6,808 nucleotides of DNA from Psychrobacter sp. (GCA_029264635.1 JARIAA010000270.1:1-6808); one strand, 5' to 3'. Shown: positions 1 through 6,671, counted from the first letter of the stretch. Notes: a model not told the origin generated them from the letters alone. Numbers and translations are program-made.

Positions 1-1223
1 TTTGAGCCCGTCACGTTGGTACGCTCACCGACGTTGACGAATAAGCTTTCAGGGGTAATGGTAAATGGCTCAAGTCCTGATAAGCGGCAGGCAGGGGCGA
101 TTTCAGGTATCACGCGCGGTGGATAATTGGCTACCATATTAGCGATTTGGCGAATGTGCTCAGGCGTCGTACCACAGCAGCCGCCGACGATATTTAAGAT
201 GCCAGCTTTGGCAAAGCCTTCGAGTAGGGCAGCCGTTTGCTCAGGTGTTTCGTCATATTCACCAAACTCATTGGGCAAACCTGCGTTTGGATGCGCGGAG
301 ACATAAGTATCGGCAATATTAGATAGTGTTTGGATATGCGGACGCAAAGCATCCGCGCCCAAGGCACAGTTAAAGCCAACCGATAATGGCTTCGCATGGC
401 GAATCGAGTTATAAAACGCCTCAGCGGTTTGACCCGATAAAGTACGACCAGATGCGTCAGTAATCGTACCCGAAATCATAATCGGTAACTCAAAGCCAAT
501 ATCATCAAAAACGCCCGTGACGGCAAAGATGGCAGCCTTGGCATTTAGCGTATCAAAAATGGTCTCAATTAACAGGATATCGACGCCGCCTTCTATCAAA
601 GCCAGCGTCGCCTCACGGTAATTCAGCACCAACTCATCAAAGGTGATATTACGAAAAGCGGGATCATTGACATCAGGAGACAGCGAACAAGTACGCGACG
701 TCGGCCCAATAACGCCTGCGACAAAGCGCGGTTTTTCGGGGTTTTTGGCGGTGTATTCATCAGCGGCTTCGCGGGCAATTTTAGCAGCGGTCTTATTTAA
801 TTCTGGCACAAGGTGCTGCATATCATAGTCGGCCATCGATAGGCGCGTACCATTAAAGCTGTTGGTTTCAATGATATCCGCGCCTGCGGCCAGATGCGCG
901 CTATGAATCTCTTTAATCATCTGCGGCTGAGTCAGTACCAGCAAATCATTATTACCGCGCACGTCTTGCTCAATATCCGCAAAGCGCTCGCCGCGATAAT
1001 CTGCCTCGTCAAGCTTATAGTTCTGAATATGCGTGCCCATCGCACCATCGAGCATCATAATGCGCAATGTCATTTGCTCTGTAATACGAGCACGCGCGGT
1101 TAGCTGTCGATCCTTGTAAGGAAATACGGCAGGCGGCGTGAGAATAAAATCATCGGCAGTTATTAATGCGTCGAGCGTAGTATCGGCTTGCATAGAATTC
1201 TGTGAAGTTATCTTTTGAGTCAT
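1..1223 (-). CDS. metH: Cobalamin-dependent methionine synthase MetH, N-terminal part (partial)
   Basis: MetH transfers a methyl group from 5-methyltetrahydrofolate through cobalamin to homocysteine, giving methionine, in the cytoplasm. The 407 codons present cover the whole homocysteine-binding barrel and the first residues of the folate-binding domain; the rest lies beyond the left edge. Visible signatures are LDGAMGTHIQNY (58-69), GADIIETNSFNGT (114-126), GPTSRTCSLSPDV (173-185), ISGTITDASGRTLSGQT (250-266) and AHPNAGLPNEFGEY (310-323). The three zinc ligands that bind the homocysteine thiol are intact: Cys286 in FNCALGA and Cys349-Cys350 in GGCCGTTPEH, with the same 63-residue spacing as in E. 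coli MetH. FVNVGERTNVTGS (395-407) opens the pterin domain. The ATG at 1223 gives about 39 more N-terminal residues than E. coli MetH and has only a weak ribosome site; later in-frame ATGs at codons 11 and 51 are possible starts. The reading frame is unbroken. Confidence 0.96.
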   Translation of the reverse strand, partial: MTQKITSQNSMQADTTLDALITADDFILTPPAVFPYKDRQLTARARITEQMTLRIMMLDGAMGTHIQNYKLDEADYRGERFADIEQDVRGNNDLLVLTQPQMIKEIHSAHLAAGADIIETNSFNGTRLSMADYDMQHLVPELNKTAAKIAREAADEYTAKNPEKPRFVAGVIGPTSRTCSLSPDVNDPAFRNITFDELVLNYREATLALIEGGVDILLIETIFDTLNAKAAIFAVTGVFDDIGFELPIMISGTITDASGRTLSGQTAEAFYNSIRHAKPLSVGFNCALGADALRPHIQTLSNIADTYVSAHPNAGLPNEFGEYDETPEQTAALLEGFAKAGILNIVGGCCGTTPEHIRQIANMVANYPPRVIPEIAPACRLSGLEPFTITPESLFVNVGERTNVTGS

Positions 1224-1328
1224 AGGAACGCCGCTTATATTATCAATATCATAAAAAAGAGAAAAAAGGCAAAAGTTACAACACTATAGGCAAAAATTAT
1301 AGGCAATAAGAAAGCACAAATCTGCAAT

Positions 1329-1355
1329 ATTCTAGCATGAAAAATAGAGCGTCAA
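1329..1355 (-). promoter_or_regulatory. Candidate metH promoter (extended -10)
   Basis: Read on the minus strand, TTGACG (1350-1355) is followed after 15 bp by TGC-TAGAAT, with TAGAAT at 1329-1334. The TGn before the -10 box makes it an extended -10, which tolerates a short spacer. The leader to the metH ATG would be about 100 nt. A second TATAAT on the same strand (1296-1301) has no good -35. In the leader I see no cobalamin-riboswitch B12 box and no SAM-riboswitch core; it is mostly T-rich with TTGCCTATA repeated at a 13-bp interval. Confidence 0.5.
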
Positions 1356-1785
1356 TTGTCAAGTAGTGGCGGATTATTAACAGTAAAAACAAAGACCTTA
1401 TAAGCGAATTTTGTAAACCATTAGTTCACTGAAGGCAGACTAAAGGGTCACCTTGTATGTTTTTATGTAAATATAATACTGATGACCTATTTATCCATTA
1501 TATATGTCAGTTTTTACGAATCTAAGAAATGTTTTATGTTAGAAAGTAGACAAAACTTACAAGTAAGAGACAAAAAATAGCGTAAATGCAAATAGTTAAA
1601 GTGACTTACCATGTTAACTTAATTTCGTAAGGTTTGAGACGCCGTAAGTATAACTTACCAGTCTGCACAGAGTCATGATGAACTACTACATAAAATAGTT
1701 GAGCATTTAGCACTTTAAAGAGTAGGTGAGTCTATATATATTGTTACAGGCTTTGTATATTTTAATATGTTCGACTAGTAAATAG
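1356..1785. other. AT-rich intergenic region without a recognisable gene
   Basis: This is the middle of the gap between the divergent metH and FAS1 genes. I find no convincing reading frame, tRNA or rRNA. A TATAAT at 1472-1477 has no usable -35 and no gene close downstream. A weak plus-strand pair, TTGTTA (1741-1746) and TAATAT (1763-1768) at 16 bp, could be an upstream promoter for the FAS1 genes. The only clear structure is the group of short dyads at 1555-1660, listed separately. Confidence 0.5.
1555..1660. repeat. Cluster of ACTTAC / GTAAGT dyads
   Basis: Short inverted words recur here: CTTAC-AA-GTAAG (1556-1567), GACTTACCAT (1603-1612) and GTAAGT-ATA-ACTTAC (1644-1658). TAACTTACCA at 1651-1660 is the exact reverse complement of TGGTAAGTTA at 1830-1839, inside the tandem repeats before the FAS1 promoter. 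One regulator recognising a GGTAAGTT-like word on both strands would explain both groups, but that is inference; the words are short and the region is AT-rich. Confidence 0.4.
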
Positions 1786-1842
1786 AAAGTTTGGCTAGTT
1801 ATCGGAAGTTTGGCAAGTTACTGAAAGTTTGGTAAGTTACCA
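1786..1842 (+). repeat. Three tandem 19-bp direct repeats upstream of the FAS1 pair
   Basis: Three consecutive 19-bp units start at 1786, 1805 and 1824. Each contains AAGTTTGG(C/T)(T/A)AGTTA, with variable final bases. A degenerate fourth copy, GTTCGACTAGTA, lies at 1769-1780. The array stops just before the -10 box of the FAS1 promoter and covers the place where a -35 box would be. Tandem sites at this position are typical of activator binding sites; no regulator is identified. Confidence 0.7.
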
Positions 1843-1862
1843 TAGACATATTCACCTATAAT
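1834..1862 (+). promoter_or_regulatory. Candidate promoter of the FAS1 gene pair
   Basis: A consensus TATAAT lies at 1857-1862. With a 17-bp spacer the -35 position would be AAGTTA (1834-1839), a poor match that falls inside the third 19-bp repeat. Transcription would start near 1869, leaving a leader of about 67 nt. A perfect -10 with a poor -35 next to repeats fits a promoter that needs an activator (inference). Confidence 0.5.
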
Positions 1863-1935
1863 AATCTTGCTTCGAAAAAATCTCTCAACCATCACTTTAG
1901 CACCTAGCACCCTATTCATTATCAAGGATACGAAT

Positions 1936-2499
1936 ATGAAACTTAACAAACTTGCCACTATTGGTACACTAGCTCTTTCAGTTGTTGGTTTAAGTGCGTG
2001 TAACAACATAATGCCAGCAAAAGAAAAGGCCATGCCAGCAAAACAAGTAACTGCACAAAATCAAGCGATGGCTAAAATGAACGTCGTACAAGTTGCCCAA
2101 AGCAATCCTGACTTCTCAATCTTGGTCGAAGCAGTTCAAGCTGCTGGATTAGTAGCACCACTATCTAGTCCTAATGCAAACTTTACTATTCTTGCTCCAA
2201 CCAACGCCGCTTTTGCTCAAGCGTTGCAAGAAACGGGTCTGAGTAAAGAGCAGTTGTTTGCTAACAAAGCAGCACTGACTAAGATTTTGGGTTATCACGT
2301 GATTAGTGGTACAGCGCCAGTATATGCCAAAGACGTGAAGCCAGGCAACATTGTGATGCTTAGTAAAGATACTTTAATGGTAACTCCTGAAGGCAAACTA
2401 CAGGATGAAAGTGGCCGTACTGCCACTATCTTAAAAACAGATATCCCTGCTACCAACGGTGTGGTGCATGTTATTGACAAAGTATTATTACCACAATAA
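1936..2499 (+). CDS. FAS1 (fasciclin-like) domain lipoprotein, first copy
   Basis: This encodes a 187-residue predicted lipoprotein. Residues 1-22 form a lipoprotein signal (MKLNK, a hydrophobic stretch, then LSAC with Cys22 as the acylated residue). Asn at +2 and +3, not Asp, favours Lol transport to the outer membrane. A short Ala/Lys/Gln linker precedes one FAS1 domain from about residue 50 to the end. The domain shows the conserved FTILAPTNAAFA block, the central YHVI and the terminal NGVVHVIDKVLLP. FAS1 domains are adhesion or ligand-binding folds; roles of the small bacterial ones are mostly unknown. The start at 1936 is chosen because AAGGAT (1924-1929) sits 6 nt upstream and the signal peptide begins exactly there; an in-frame TTG at 1867 would bury the signal. 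It is followed 86 bp later by a paralogue, probably co-transcribed. Confidence 0.93.
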   Translation: MKLNKLATIGTLALSVVGLSACNNIMPAKEKAMPAKQVTAQNQAMAKMNVVQVAQSNPDFSILVEAVQAAGLVAPLSSPNANFTILAPTNAAFAQALQETGLSKEQLFANKAALTKILGYHVISGTAPVYAKDVKPGNIVMLSKDTLMVTPEGKLQDESGRTATILKTDIPATNGVVHVIDKVLLPQ

Positions 2500-2585
2500 A
2501 TAGATACCTGTTACCCTACTACAATGAATAAAAGATTACTGAACGATTATTCAATAACTTAACGATTACTTATAAGGATACACCT

Positions 2586-3203
2586 ATGTTAAAAAAGACT
2601 TTATTATCTTTAGCCATCGCTACCACAGCTATGTCATTAGCTGCTTGTAACAATTCAGAAACGGCTGCTGATCCAGTTGAAGCAGAAACTGCTACGACTA
2701 CTGAGCCAGTAGCTGAAACTGAACCTATGGTAGAGCCTGAAGTGGCTGCAGAACCTGTCGCTACTACTGACACGGCTGCTACCCAAAATATTGCTGAAGT
2801 TGCCGCTGGTAACCCAGATTTATCCACTCTAGTAGCAGCACTACAAGCTGCTGGACTTGATCAGACGTTGACAGCAGATGGTCAATATACGGTATTTGCA
2901 CCAACCAATGAAGCATTTGCTGCTGCATTAGAGAAGCTTGGTGTTACTCAAGAACAGCTGTTAGCTGATAAAGACATGCTAACCAAAGTATTAACGTACC
3001 ATGTGGTTCCTGACGCTACTGTCATGGCAGCTGATATTCCTTATGGTACTGATATCAAAACCGTAAATGGTGGTACATTCACTATCAGTGATGCAAATGT
3101 CATCACCTCTGCGAGTGGTAATACTGCTAACATTACTCAACCAGATGTTATGGCGACTAATGGCGTTATTCACGTTATTGACACTGTTCTGCTGCCTGAA
3201 TAA
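2586..3203 (+). CDS. FAS1 (fasciclin-like) domain lipoprotein, second copy
   Basis: This encodes a 205-residue predicted lipoprotein and paralogue of the gene before it; by eye their FAS1 domains are about 40% identical. The signal is residues 1-21, ending LAAC with Cys21 acylated and again followed by Asn-Asn, so outer-membrane sorting is likely. Residues 22-66 form a low-complexity linker rich in Glu, Thr, Ala, Pro and Val, longer and much more acidic than in the first copy; it probably acts as a flexible spacer. The FAS1 domain (about 68-205) has YTVFAPTNEAFA, YHVV and NGVIHVIDTVLLP. The ribosome site AAGGAT (2574-2579) is 6 nt from the ATG, the same word and spacing as in the first copy, which supports tandem duplication. 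I see no clear promoter in the 86-bp gap. A strong terminator lies 37 bp downstream. Biological role not known. Confidence 0.94.
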   Translation: MLKKTLLSLAIATTAMSLAACNNSETAADPVEAETATTTEPVAETEPMVEPEVAAEPVATTDTAATQNIAEVAAGNPDLSTLVAALQAAGLDQTLTADGQYTVFAPTNEAFAAALEKLGVTQEQLLADKDMLTKVLTYHVVPDATVMAADIPYGTDIKTVNGGTFTISDANVITSASGNTANITQPDVMATNGVIHVIDTVLLPE

Positions 3204-3240
3204 GACCTAGCTGACATAGTGTAATTAGATTTTTACTGTA

Positions 3241-3271
3241 AAAAACCCAGCTGATAAAGCTGGGTTTTTTT
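3241..3271 (+). terminator. Intrinsic terminator of the FAS1 pair
   Basis: AAAAACCCAGCT (3241-3252) pairs perfectly with AGCTGGGTTTTT (3258-3269) around a 5-nt loop, and the T run continues to 3271. It lies 37 bp after the second FAS1 stop codon. The A run on the left arm means it could also work on the minus strand. Confidence 0.92.
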
Positions 3272-3336
3272 ATGTATTATCAATACGAAAAGTGATTTTT
3301 TGACTCAGTATTGATCGAATACTTAATAGATAGTAT

Positions 3337-3368
3337 AAAAAATCCTAGGCATTGAGCTAGGATTTTTT
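3337..3368 (-). terminator. Intrinsic terminator of the AGCS symporter gene (bidirectional shape)
   Basis: AAAAAATCCTAG (3337-3348) pairs with CTAGGATTTTTT (3357-3368) around an 8-nt loop. On the minus strand it lies about 38 nt after the symporter stop codon and ends in a T run. It can equally act on the plus strand, so the convergent genes are separated by two terminators. Confidence 0.88.
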
Positions 3369-3406
3369 ACTTTAATCATGGTTGATAGAGCAGCCTATTA
3401 TAAGCC

Positions 3407-4951
3407 CTATTTGATATCTTTATGTAGTGAATTTTGCGCCACTTGTTGATCTTTTAGATGACGCTCTTCCCAATAAGGCGCATTTTTGATACCGAATTTT
3501 GCAGGATCAAAGGTATAGCGTTTCACGCCAGCCTTACGCTGTGCCTCATAGTCCTTAAGCATAGTAAGTGTTGGACGTGCCACAAAAAAGATGACCAAAA
3601 TACCAACGATGTTAAGCCAAGCCATAAGACCGACCCCGATATCACCGATCGCCCAAATATAGCCAGCTGAGTTAAGACCGCCGTAAGCAACCATTACCAT
3701 AATCAAAACTTTGACAAAGAATAGTCCTGTTTTATTAGCACTGCGGTTAATAAAGCGCGTTAGATAAGCAACGTTTACTTCAGCGATATAGTAGTAGGCT
3801 AAAATAGTGGTAAAAGCAAAGAAGAAAACAGCAATGGCAATAAAGATATTACCAAAGTGTCCATAAACAGATTCCATCGCCATTTGGGTAAAGGCAGGAG
3901 AGTTAATCTCAATGCCCGCTGCAACATTTTGGACGATATATTGACCTTCAGGTAGCGTACCTTGGATGTTATACATGCCAGTAGATAAAATCATAAAGGC
4001 GGTAGCAGAACAAACCAGTAACGTATCAACATAAACTGAAAATGCTTGTACCAAACCTTGCTGTGAGGGATGCTCAACTTCAGCAGCCGCAGCAGCGTGA
4101 GGACCTGTACCTTGACCTGCTTCGTTAGAATAGATACCACGTTTTACACCCCAACCGATGGCTGCACCAAAACCAGCTTGCGCAGTAAATGCATCACCGA
4201 TGATCAAACCAAATACATCTGGAATCAAACTGAAGTTACTGAACATGATAATCAACGCTAACAAAATATAACCGATGGCCATAAATGGAACAGCGTACTC
4301 AGTAAAGGTGGCAATACGTTTGATACCACCGAAGATGATGACACCCAATATGACTAAAATGATAGCGAGGCCGACCAAACGCATAGAGCCGACTTCTAAT
4401 CCTGCCACATTCATGATCGTCCCTTCACCCATCACTTGAGTAAAAGCACTGATAACGCCATTTGCCTGTACACCAGGTAAGAACATACCACAGGATAAAA
4501 TAGAAGCGATTGCGAAGAGGATACCATACCATTTTTGACCAAGCGCACGTTCAAAATAGTAAGCAGGACCACCGCGATATTCGACAGTGATGGCATCTTT
4601 TTCTTTATAAATCTGTGCAAGGGTAGATTCTACGTAAGCAGTAGAGGCACCTAAAAAGGCCACAACCCACATCCAAAACACTGCACCTGGTCCACCGAAG
4701 CCGATAGCAGCAGCTACCCCAGCGATGTTACCCATACCCACACGTCCCGCAAGAGAGACGGCAAGTGCTTGAAATGATGAAATACCATCGGCACTGGATT
4801 TACCAGTAAATAGCAATTTAATCATCTCACCAAATAGACGCACTTGTACGAAGCGCGTCATAATGGAATAAAATAAACCTGCACCCAAGCACAGATAAAC
4901 CAGTGCTGGACTCCAGATAATTCCGTTTACTACATTGACTAAACTTTCCAT
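3407..4951 (-). CDS. Sodium:alanine/glycine symporter (AGCS family)
   Basis: This is a 514-residue inner-membrane transporter, a usual length for the alanine or glycine:cation symporter family, which takes up small neutral amino acids with Na+ (or H+). The protein is hydrophobic throughout, with roughly ten or eleven membrane segments. Family signatures are GRVGMGNIAGVAAAIGFGG (69-87), GGPGAVFWMW (86-95) and SNEAGQGTGPHAAAAAEV (275-292). The latter two are the signature blocks that identify the family. The C-terminal tail after about residue 462 is charged and cytoplasmic. The ATG at 4951 is preceded by a strong ribosome site, GAGGAAG (minus strand, 4959-4965), 7 nt away. The gene is alone, converging on the FAS1 pair. 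The exact substrate (alanine, glycine, serine or another) cannot be read from the sequence. No glycine riboswitch is evident in the leader. Confidence 0.96.
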   Translation of the reverse strand: MESLVNVVNGIIWSPALVYLCLGAGLFYSIMTRFVQVRLFGEMIKLLFTGKSSADGISSFQALAVSLAGRVGMGNIAGVAAAIGFGGPGAVFWMWVVAFLGASTAYVESTLAQIYKEKDAITVEYRGGPAYYFERALGQKWYGILFAIASILSCGMFLPGVQANGVISAFTQVMGEGTIMNVAGLEVGSMRLVGLAIILVILGVIIFGGIKRIATFTEYAVPFMAIGYILLALIIMFSNFSLIPDVFGLIIGDAFTAQAGFGAAIGWGVKRGIYSNEAGQGTGPHAAAAAEVEHPSQQGLVQAFSVYVDTLLVCSATAFMILSTGMYNIQGTLPEGQYIVQNVAAGIEINSPAFTQMAMESVYGHFGNIFIAIAVFFFAFTTILAYYYIAEVNVAYLTRFINRSANKTGLFFVKVLIMVMVAYGGLNSAGYIWAIGDIGVGLMAWLNIVGILVIFFVARPTLTMLKDYEAQRKAGVKRYTFDPAKFGIKNAPYWEERHLKDQQVAQNSLHKDIK

Positions 4952-4991
4952 ATTCTGTCTTCCTCAAACGTTCCCAAAGTAGCAATCATCG

Positions 4992-5019
4992 ATACTAATG
5001 CTGTTCATAAACGCGTTAA
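4992..5019 (-). promoter_or_regulatory. Weak candidate promoter for the AGCS symporter
   Basis: On the minus strand, TTAACG (5014-5019) and TAGTAT (4992-4997) are 16 bp apart, each matching four of six consensus positions. Transcription would begin about 35 nt before the start codon. In AT-rich DNA such pairs arise often by chance, so this is only a suggestion. Confidence 0.25.
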
Positions 5020-5774
5020 TATCTTTTTTGCTACTCGAGATGGATTGTAGTTGTCTATATTTATCCGCTATATGTGTAGTTAATACAGGCTGTGTTAACC
5101 CAATCTTAGCTGCGGTTGCAATTCCTTTTGCCTGTCTGGTTATCGCAGTATTATGATGACATAACGCCCTAAGAATAGCTAAATAAAGAATAAAATGTTG
5201 ATAAAATAAAGAATGATTACGATTAAAGACTGATCAATGCGTTGACATCATTCAGTTATTACTGTGAGCGCTATCTACTGAGAGCTTTCAAATCTATCGC
5301 ACATCAAATGTATTCACATGATATTATTGAAATGATCAATAAATGTTGAACACAGCTGAATAGTTGCTATCGACAATTTTAGCCCTCACATACCGTAAAA
5401 TGGTGAACTGGTTAATATTCTTGTTCGATAAACACCCGACATGTAACGACTTTATTGCTAGATGTAGGTCAACCATAAAGTTAAGTAAATGCAATTTGCC
5501 ACAATTTTTGTGTAATTACTAGATTTTTTTTTGAATCTTGCGTGTCTAGATAACGACTATAAAGCTGTAAAAACTGCGGTTACTTTAATATACATCCTTA
5601 CAAATGATTTTAAAGAAAGCTGTATAAACTTTTAGTATCTGGATATAAATAGCATTTAAAATAGTCGAGTAAGGCTATCGGTAGGTGATGCTAAAGTACA
5701 AATAAGAATTTGCTACGATGAAAGTTATCAATGCCTGTCTTATTATTTTGCGGTTGTGTTTTAGTAACGCTGAA
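5020..5774. other. Long AT-rich intergenic region, no recognisable gene
   Basis: This fills most of the gap between the divergent symporter and lemA genes. I find no RNA gene, transposon end or riboswitch core. On the minus strand a frame of 89 codons without stops (5233 down to a TGA at 4964-4966) ends inside the symporter's ribosome site, but it has no usable start codon early in the frame and resembles nothing I know. A spaced 15-bp direct repeat (5561-5630) is listed separately. Confidence 0.5.
5561..5630. repeat. Spaced 15-bp direct repeat
   Basis: AAAGCTGTAAAAACT (5561-5575) recurs as AAAGCTGTATAAACT (5616-5630), one mismatch in 15, with starts 55 bp apart. It lies 280-350 bp upstream of lemA, too far for a typical operator of that gene's likely promoter. 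Function unknown; chance similarity in AT-rich DNA is possible. Confidence 0.4.
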
Positions 5775-5806
5775 TTGTAAAAAGACTTTAATGACGCCAT
5801 TATAAT
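5775..5806 (+). promoter_or_regulatory. Candidate lemA promoter
   Basis: A consensus TATAAT sits at 5801-5806. The nearest -35-like word is TTGTAA at 5775-5780, but the 20-bp spacer is too long for a good sigma-70 promoter; at 17 bp the sequence is only A-rich. A second, weaker pair, TTGTTC (5824-5829) and TAATAT (5848-5853) at 18 bp, lies nearer the gene. From the first, the leader would be about 95 nt and include the dyad at 5874-5888. Confidence 0.4.
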
Positions 5807-5873
5807 CGACAGTATTAAATCGCTTGTTCATAAGCCATTTTATAAAATAATATATCAATGAAGTCAGATAGAG

Positions 5874-5888
5874 ATGGTCAGTGACCAT
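5874..5888. promoter_or_regulatory. Perfect 15-bp dyad just before the lemA ribosome site
   Basis: ATGGTCA-G-TGACCAT is a perfect inverted repeat with a single central base, ending 4 bp before the AGGAG ribosome site (5893-5897). As RNA it can fold only as a 6-bp stem with a 3-nt loop; as DNA it has the shape of a dimeric repressor operator. No regulator is identified. Confidence 0.5.
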
Positions 5889-5905
5889 TATTAGGAGAAT
5901 AAAAT

Positions 5906-6535
5906 ATGACGCGTAAATCTATGGTAAAACCCTTGTTACTATCAGCGGTATTAGCGACTTCAACAGTTGGTCTAACTGGCTGTGGTTATAATAATCTTCA
6001 AGCACAAGACGAGCAAGTGACAGCTTCGTGGTCAGAGGTGGTCAACCAATATCAACGTCGTTCAGATTTGGTGCCAAACTTGGTCAAGGTTGTACAGCAG
6101 TATGCTGATCAAGAACAAGAGGTCTTTACGCAAGTGGCGGCGGCGCGTTCACAAGCGGGCGGTATTACGATAACACCCGAGCTGCTCAACGATCCAGAAG
6201 CGATGGAGCGCTATGCGGCGGCTCAAGATCAGATGACAGGTGCGTTATCACGCTTAATGGCTGTGTCTGAACGTTATCCTGAATTGAAGTCAGATGCTCT
6301 TTTTCAAGACTTGCAGGCGCAGTTAGAAGGCACCGAAAACCGTATTACAGTTGCGCGTAACCGTTATATCCAAGAAGTACAAGGTTATAATACAACCGTA
6401 CGCCAGTTTCCAACCAATATTACGGCTAAAGTATTTGGTATGAACGCTAAGCCCAACTTTAGTGTGGCTAACGAAGATGCGATTTCTACGGCACCAAGCG
6501 TTGATTTTCGTAATGATGCAGAAGCTGCACAGTAA
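5906..6535 (+). CDS. lemA: LemA family lipoprotein
   Basis: This encodes a 209-residue LemA-family protein, near the usual family size. The N-terminus is a lipoprotein signal: basic MTRK, a hydrophobic stretch, then LTGC with Cys26 as the acylated residue. The rest is mostly helical. The family core starts at YNNLQAQDEQVTASWSEV (28-45) and continues with QYQRRSDLVPNLVKVVQQYA (48-67). The conserved C-terminal part includes ENRITVARNRYI and YNTTVRQFPTNI. The last 20 or so residues look disordered. The start at 5906 has AGGAG (5893-5897) 8 nt upstream; a second in-frame ATG at 5921 is less likely. LemA proteins are envelope proteins of uncertain function, very often encoded next to TPM-domain (YgcG-like) proteins, which fits the partial gene 204 bp downstream. 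No role in histidine-kinase signalling should be assumed from the name. Confidence 0.95.
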   Translation: MTRKSMVKPLLLSAVLATSTVGLTGCGYNNLQAQDEQVTASWSEVVNQYQRRSDLVPNLVKVVQQYADQEQEVFTQVAAARSQAGGITITPELLNDPEAMERYAAAQDQMTGALSRLMAVSERYPELKSDALFQDLQAQLEGTENRITVARNRYIQEVQGYNTTVRQFPTNITAKVFGMNAKPNFSVANEDAISTAPSVDFRNDAEAAQ

Positions 6536-6636
6536 CAAACGCCTTAAAAAAATGAAGAGGTTTCACAGTATTGACTCTGAATAAGTCGTTTCAAATATAC
6601 AAAAGCTTAGCGTTCATTTTACTATTAGTAGCTACT

Positions 6637-6671
6637 GATAGAAGCGTACCGTTATATGGTACGCTTCTATC
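6637..6671. repeat. Perfect 14-bp inverted repeat (hairpin) between lemA and the next gene
   Basis: GATAGAAGCGTACC (6637-6650) and GGTACGCTTCTATC (6658-6671) are exact reverse complements around the 7-nt loop GTTATAT. No T run follows (next bases ATGGTATG), so it is not a standard intrinsic terminator. It starts 102 bp after the lemA stop and ends 68 bp before the next start codon. It could stabilise the lemA 3' end, be processed by RNase III, partly terminate transcription, or be a dispersed palindromic element. Confidence 0.8.

Noticed and set aside
643..1103. Plus-strand open frames inside metH
   Set aside because: They are antisense to an intact, highly conserved MetH frame and have no ribosome sites or recognisable domains.
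1449..1477. TATAAT at 1472-1477 as a promoter for a small RNA
   Set aside because: The only -35-like word (TTGTAT, 1453-1458) is 13 bp away, too close, and no terminator or gene follows nearby.
1867..1935. In-frame TTG extension of the first FAS1 gene
   Set aside because: It would put 23 residues before a textbook lipoprotein signal, has no ribosome site, and lies over the likely transcription start; ATG 1936 has AAGGAT 6 nt upstream.
2542..2569. Repeated AACGATTA between the two FAS1 genes
   Set aside because: Two 8-bp copies in very AT-rich DNA are expected by chance and show no promoter or terminator arrangement.
4967..5240. Glycine riboswitch upstream of the AGCS symporter
   Set aside because: Such riboswitches do occur before AGCS genes, but I could not find the conserved aptamer cores or a tandem arrangement on the minus strand.
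5242..5270. TTGACA at 5242-5247 as a plus-strand promoter
   Set aside because: No acceptable -10 lies 15-19 bp downstream and no gene follows for more than 600 bp.
5691..5888. Minus-strand 65-residue open frame upstream of lemA
   Set aside because: No ribosome site before its ATG, composition of random AT-rich DNA, and it covers the lemA promoter region and dyad.
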